Below, piece by piece: positions 59,086 through 64,000 of a stretch of 64,000 bases of DNA (its first letter is position 1; every line of letters begins with the position of its first letter). The notes below the pieces were generated by a model that was given only the letters and a program-made list of their open reading frames with translations, was not told where the DNA came from and did no database searches. Origin of the DNA: Stomorhina lunata. Its lineage: Eukaryota; Arthropoda; Insecta; Diptera; Rhiniidae. Location of the stretch: positions 155,049,273-155,113,272 of the forward strand of contig OW121740.1 of the NCBI GenBank assembly GCA_933228675.1, written 5' to 3'. Position numbers and translations under genes: made by a program.

Positions 59086-60155
59086 CAGTTTTAACCAGTT
59101 TTAACCCTTCTAATCATCAAAGTATTAAGCTCGTGCGTCAAATTTTCTCCTGTTTATTGATTCCTCTACAAATCTTATTGGGTTAAAAAGGTACCTACCC
59201 ACAGTATTTTCAAAAAAGTTAAAAATTGTTGTAGCTGACCCAAATTCAATTTAGTTTTATTTCTATCAATTAAAGACTTTTAAAAGACAGACGATTTACC
59301 AAACACAACTTTTTTATATATCGAGAATATAGGCTTTCGATTGACAAAAAAAAAACTCAATATCGACTATAAACCAAAAATAATATTCTTAGGTACAGTC
59401 TAAAATATTTAAAAAGATGAAATCAGTATTTCTTCTGTTGTATATTTAAGCCAAAAAGTTTTATTAAAGGTAATATATTTAAAAAATTTCCCAGTAAAAG
59501 GTGATTTTAAAAAAATGGTTCAAAGACGGTATTGAATACAGGCTTTTTATAGACAATATATAATTAAATTCTGACAATTTTTCTTCCTTTTTTTTAGAAA
59601 ATATCTTATTTCTTAAAAGAAATTTATTAAATTTAATTTTCTTGAAAATTATATTTCACTAGTTGTTTCCTTAAAACTTTAATAGAACCAAACAACAGCC
59701 AACTATATTTACTTATCTTCTACTTACAATTTTAATCTAATTTAATGAGATGAACAGCTGAAATGGAAATCTTTACAACCGTCTTATAAAGAATTTATTT
59801 ATTCGCGTATGCCACCATAAAACAGTTTTGAAGTTTTTTTTTCTTACTTTTTTTTATAATTCTGCGGGCGCTTACAGTTTTTCCATTTCATTATCCTTTT
59901 TACACGGTCTATCACTGTGTACGCGCGTGAGTGTGTGTGTGTGTGTGTGTTTGAGAGCATGTTTAAAATTTTAATTGATCCACAGAAGTGTGTTGAGCTC
60001 TCGTTTGCATTTTGTTTTCTTCTCTGTTTTCCCATAAACTTGAATATAATATAATTTTTTTTCTTCTTTAAATAAATACTTTGACTTTTACAACTTTTAC
60101 TTCAGCCAAAGCCATCGTTATAGAAAAAAATTAAAACTTTCACATAAATTTGTGG
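59086..60155. other. Unique intron-like sequence with a (GT)n run
   Basis: Contains a (GT)11-like run at 59930-59951 and otherwise non-repetitive AT-rich sequence. The minus-strand 63-codon frame at 59844-60035 runs through the GT repeat and is not a gene. Confidence 0.5.
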
Positions 60156-60163
60156 CTGCACAT

Positions 60164-61136
60164 TAGAGCGTCTCGACTTATATGGGGAAAAAATAAAGTT
60201 CGCTGTACACCACCGAATATAAAGCATTGCTATGAGGTAGTTTCGAAAAAAATTTTTTTAATTTTTTTCGTTGCACATTGGGGTCGCCAAAATACATTTT
60301 TCGGTATATCTTCTGCATTTACAGTCGGATCTCGAAGTGTGATATATCGATGTTTTTGTCTCGAGGAGGCCAACATTTTTCTTTAGTAGTCATTATTCTC
60401 AGGTATCCGGTTCTAGTATTCATCTATCAGATCCCTGTTCCTACCACCCTAATGTACCACCCTAATATCAGAAAATTAAAGCTCTTAAAAAATCGTTAAA
60501 CTTTTACTAAGGAAGTTTTTCGATTTTTCAAACCGATCTATTAAAAACAAGAATTTCTTATTTTGCCGCACATAGGGATCGCCAAAATACATTTTTCGTT
60601 ATATCTTCCTCAATGATTAATATTGCAACATTGGCCTTCGTTAGACAAAAACATCGATATATTACACTTTAAGATCCGACAGTAAATGGCGAAGATATAA
60701 CGAAAAATGTATTTTGGCGATCCCTATGTGCGGCAAAATAAGAAATTCCTTGTTTGCAATAGATTGGTTTGAAAAATCGAAAAACTTCCTTTGTAAAAGT
60801 TTAACGATTTTTTAAGAGCTTTAATTTTCTGATAATAGGGTGGTAGGAATAGGGGTCTGATAGATAAATACTAGAACCGGATACCTGAGAATAATGACTA
60901 GAAAAATGTTGGCCTCCTCGACTAGACTAGAAAAATGTTGGCCTCCTCGAGACAAAAACATCGATATAACACACTTCGAGATCCGACTGTAAATGCCGAA
61001 GATATAAGGAAAAATGTATTTTGGCGACCCCAATGTGCAACGAAAAAAATTAAAAAAAAAATTTTTCGAAACTACCTCATAGCATTGCTTTATATTCGAT
61101 GGTGTACGACGAACTTTATTTTTTCGAGACGCCCTA
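60164..61136. mobile_element. 973-bp foldback transposon with 8-bp TSD
   Basis: The ends are TAGAGCGTCTCGA and, inverted, TAGGGCGTCTCGA, flanked by a perfect 8-bp direct repeat CTGCACAT (60156-60163 and 61137-61144). Most of the element is one long inverted repeat turning near 60635, so its arms pair along ~450 bp. For example, GTCGCCAAAATACATTTTTC at 60284 pairs with GAAAAATGTATTTTGGCGAC at 61008. An inner copy of the same CGCCAAAATACATTTTTCG segment lies on each side of the centre. Opposed frames at 60150-60386 and 60821-61144 are the same sequence read from each arm, not genes. The 8-bp TSD and TAGGG-type end fit a hAT-like non-autonomous element. Confidence 0.8.
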
Positions 61137-61144
61137 CTGCACAT

Positions 61145-63629
61145 GCAACAGAACCCAAACTATAATACTCACACAAACTCACACACACACTCATACACAC
61201 TTACATAAAAGTTAAAGGAGTAATAAAACTATATAATCTTAACAATTTTCGTCATAATCCTACAGACATACACGAAACAAGAAAACTTTTTTATTTTTTT
61301 TTTATATTTTTAAGTAGTACATGTCGTATAAGTGTTAAATACTAAAATAAATTACGTATACGCCCTGTTATCTGATTAAATATCGTATTTTCATTCCCAA
61401 TACGTATTTTTGTCTCTTTTTAGGTAATTTTGCATTAAACTACTGCTAAGTAACTGGCCTAAGTTATAAGTAAGTTACAAGAATTAAGTTAAAATTATGT
61501 TATATTTCTAAATCTTATGTATCTCGGATAAATTTCTTCCAAATATACAAACAAATAAAATCAAAAATACTTTTTCAGTTTTTAAGCACAAAGTATTAAG
61601 AGATCACTAGATGACTTGATTAAAATTTGTACAATCTAAAACCTTTGAACGAAATTACACAGAAAATTGAACTGCTAGAAAATGTGAAGAGATAAAGTAA
61701 TTTCAAATTTACACAAGTCACGCCAAAAAATCTTCTAGTAGTTTTTTGTCTGTCACATGTATATTGTGCATATGCATATTAGGGAGACCATTGTTTTCGA
61801 AAGTTTAAAATTGTTTACTAACGAACAGGTTAATCGATGAAGGTGTTAATCTTGAACCACTGTCTTAAACTTAGGAAATGTTTTTTAATAAATTTATATG
61901 TTTTAAAAAACTAAAGCTAATATCCACTAATTTTCAATAAAAACACGATTTAATGTTCAATTTACACACGCTATGAATAAGACTTTTATTACTTTTAAGT
62001 CAATCTCAATTTTGCTTATACATAAATATGTACATTAGGGTGGCCATTATTTTCAAAAGTTTAAAATTTGTCACTTACCATCTGAACAGGTTATATGTAT
62101 ATAATTAAGATTTGCGCTGTCACATTCCACTGGTTACAAAACTGTTTAATATATATAAATAAAACTAGGATTAAAAGTTATCGAGCTTTTAAATTTGTTT
62201 AAAAATTATAATATTATAAGATGTTATTACTTTTTTTTTTATCAAATATTAATATTTATTGATCATTTGCAAGTCAGTTGTTATTCAAATGTTATTGGCG
62301 ATATACTTGAACTGACACTAGAAGATTTTATGATGAAATTAAGGTAATTTTAAAATAAAATCAAACGAGATCACGACAAAGCTAGCTAGAAGACATGGAT
62401 CAATCAAAGGGTTTTGACCTCTAAAACTGTAGAGGTATTTATTGGTACATAATTTCATTTTTTCCCAAAATTATGAAATATATTAAAATTAACGTTTTTC
62501 GGCAACTGCAAAAGTTTAATAGAACAATAATGTATAGTTGGTTGCCATTTCGAGATAATCGAGTTTAAAATGTTTGTGTTATTAGACATCTGGCAAAACA
62601 GTTATATTTTAGAAAATAATCAACGCTTTTAAGTTGTGGTCATTTAAATATTTGGTGAATAATTAGGCTACTAGTAGATGTTGTCTTATTAATTTACAGT
62701 TCTTTGAATTGCAAATCAAAGGAACTCAAAATACCATGATGTAATATAGGCTATTTTATTCGTTTTAGTATATGTACGGAAATTATTATAAAAGTTTTCG
62801 ATTTATTTTGTTATGAAATATTAAAAAAATTCATTGATAAAAATTGTGTATGCTTTTTATACACTATTTTGGTTTGAAATTATTTTCAGAGAAAAAACTA
62901 ACCTTCATTTACACAATTATTAATGAAAAATCTTTTAGCTCACTTTATGGAAGTAGAATATAGAGTGCATGTGCACTTCTACATATAAAATGGTTTACAT
63001 GGGTATACACTATTGTTTTATTGATGTGCCAGAGAAACACAGCATTTTCTAATTAAAAGGTATTTGCGCGGGCCATTTCAAAGTCCAAAAAACGGTTTGA
63101 AGTTTTATAAATCTACTTTTCTAGTTCTCCTTTGAAATAAGATATTTCATTAATATAACTTACACGACTAGCCTCAAAGTATCCCACTCGTTCGAACTAG
63201 GGTGTTCATTTTACTCGACTTTTAATTGTTTGAGTAATCAAATAACTTGAAAATAAGGTTTTTTAATTACTCGGAAAATCGATTAATCGTTAAAAATTAC
63301 TCGAGTTAATCGAGTAAAAAATTCATCTCAGTAATTCATCTCGAGTAAGATTTTTCTGTAAGGTTTTTATATATATATTTTTAATACAAAAATTTTTTTA
63401 ATAAAATTATAGTGTCTTATTAACAAAAAAGTTTAACAATTCGCAATAAAAAACATAAAACAAAAAAATTTATTTTTAATACAAATTAGCATTTGTAACA
63501 TATTGTCACCCTAATTTTTTGAAGTGAGTTTATTTACTTCTATATAAAAAGCAATCTTTCGATTTCATAAATCCTGAGATTGATCTAATAGATTAGTAGG
63601 CTTTACGACTACCTATTACTTATTGCGTC
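61145..63629. other. Unique AT-rich sequence with a short dispersed duplication
   Basis: A piece reading TTAGGGAGACCATTGTTTTC plus AAAGTTTAAAATTG and GAACAGGTTA (from ~61779) recurs as TTAGGGTGGCCATTATTTTC (from ~62035). At ~63200, TAGGGTGTTCATTTTACTCG begins a stretch of ACTCGA/TCGAGT repeats, and a CACCCTA lies at ~63506. These could bound a ~310-bp hAT-type MITE, but no TSD was found. No gene. Confidence 0.4.
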
Positions 63630-63850
63630 CTTTAACTGAACTATAGTAGGACGTACTGTTACTGTAGAAGGACCTACGATTACACAGGGATCTTCAACTA
63701 AACTATAGTAGTATCTACGAATACATCGGAGACTTCAACTGGACTATAGTAGGATTTACGATAGTAATAGTACCTTCAACTAATCTATAACAGGAGCTAC
63801 GATTGCATTAGGACCTTTAAATAAACAATTATAGAAATTACGAATACATG
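63630..63850. repeat. ~41-bp tandem repeat, about five units
   Basis: Imperfect copies of CTATAGTAGGACCTACGATT plus ACATAGGGACCTTCAACTAA. Copy starts are near 63641, 63664, 63701, 63744 and 63785. Confidence 0.75.
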
Positions 63851-63894
63851 GTCTATGGTAGACTAGGCTATTAATATCTGAAATCACATTGACT

Positions 63895-63956
63895 ATATAT
63901 ATACTATGGACTTTATACATACAATGGACTATATACATACAATGGACTATATTATA
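63895..63956. repeat. ~19-bp tandem repeat ACAATGGACTATATACAT
   Basis: Three to four copies of ATGGACTATATACATACA, running close to the window end. The remaining bases are unremarkable. Confidence 0.7.
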
Positions 63957-64000
63957 AGTTGGAATTTACAAGTCACGATTATTGCTTAGAATTGACAATA

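Noticed and set aside
63197..63510. A ~310-bp hAT MITE with TAGGGTG ends
   Set aside because: Only 7 bp of the ends match and the 8-base flanks (GTTCGAAC versus ATTTTTTG) are not duplicated.

Overview
The window looks like nuclear DNA from a higher fly (Diptera, Schizophora; perhaps a calyptrate such as a blowfly, flesh fly or house fly relative). The basis is its extreme AT-richness, three copies of an INE-1/DINE-1-like element (start ATACCCTTCACC, internal GTCCGTCCGTC tract, end TTCTTACTTGT), several short inverted-repeat transposons with clear target-site duplications, and intron-like filler. The species call is inference. I see no intact protein-coding gene, rRNA, convincing tRNA, CRISPR array or bacterial operon. 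Nearly all long open frames are by-products of tandem repeats whose period keeps frames open. The stretch is best read as a gene desert: a very large intron or an intergenic, satellite-rich block.

Layout. 1-12.8 kb is a transposon nest. A 4.1-kb hAT-like element (1015-5146) with an 11-bp terminal inverted repeat (TIR) and a perfect 8-bp target-site duplication (TSD) lies in a decayed INE-1-like copy. It carries three direct copies of a ~620-bp MITE separated by two arrays of a 12-bp minisatellite. Two copies of a Helitron/Helentron-like repeat follow (6183-8196, 10173-11375). The first was split by an INE-1-like insertion, and the second preserves the empty site. 12.8-40.4 kb is dominated by long AT-rich arrays of 28-31-bp units (12.77-17.47, 18.89-20.88, 22.77-26.0, 27.96-30.6, 32.19-35.26 and 37.43-39.27 kb) separated by 1-2 kb of unique, intron-like DNA. 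In that unique DNA are a TA-flanked 210-bp MITE and a decayed 164-codon reading frame at 27350-27844 with two in-frame stops.

40.9-49.9 kb is a large imperfect palindrome: ~0.5-kb tandem units in inverted orientation flank an inverted satellite centred near 44.29 kb, and a fourth MITE copy sits in one unit. 50-64 kb holds a cluster of CGAACGA-type motifs, a third INE-1-like copy, two more AT arrays (52.15-53.77 and 55.54-57.96 kb, the latter with a very uniform 22-bp XbaI-site minisatellite), a degenerate ~20-bp array rich in TGACTCA heptamers (57.97-59.08 kb), and a 973-bp foldback element with an 8-bp TSD (60164-61136).

No set of genes works together here. The biology is genome architecture: nested transposition whose order can be read from junctions, and repeated amplification of related A-tract satellites, several of which switch strand in mid-array. 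Roughly a third of the window is these satellites.
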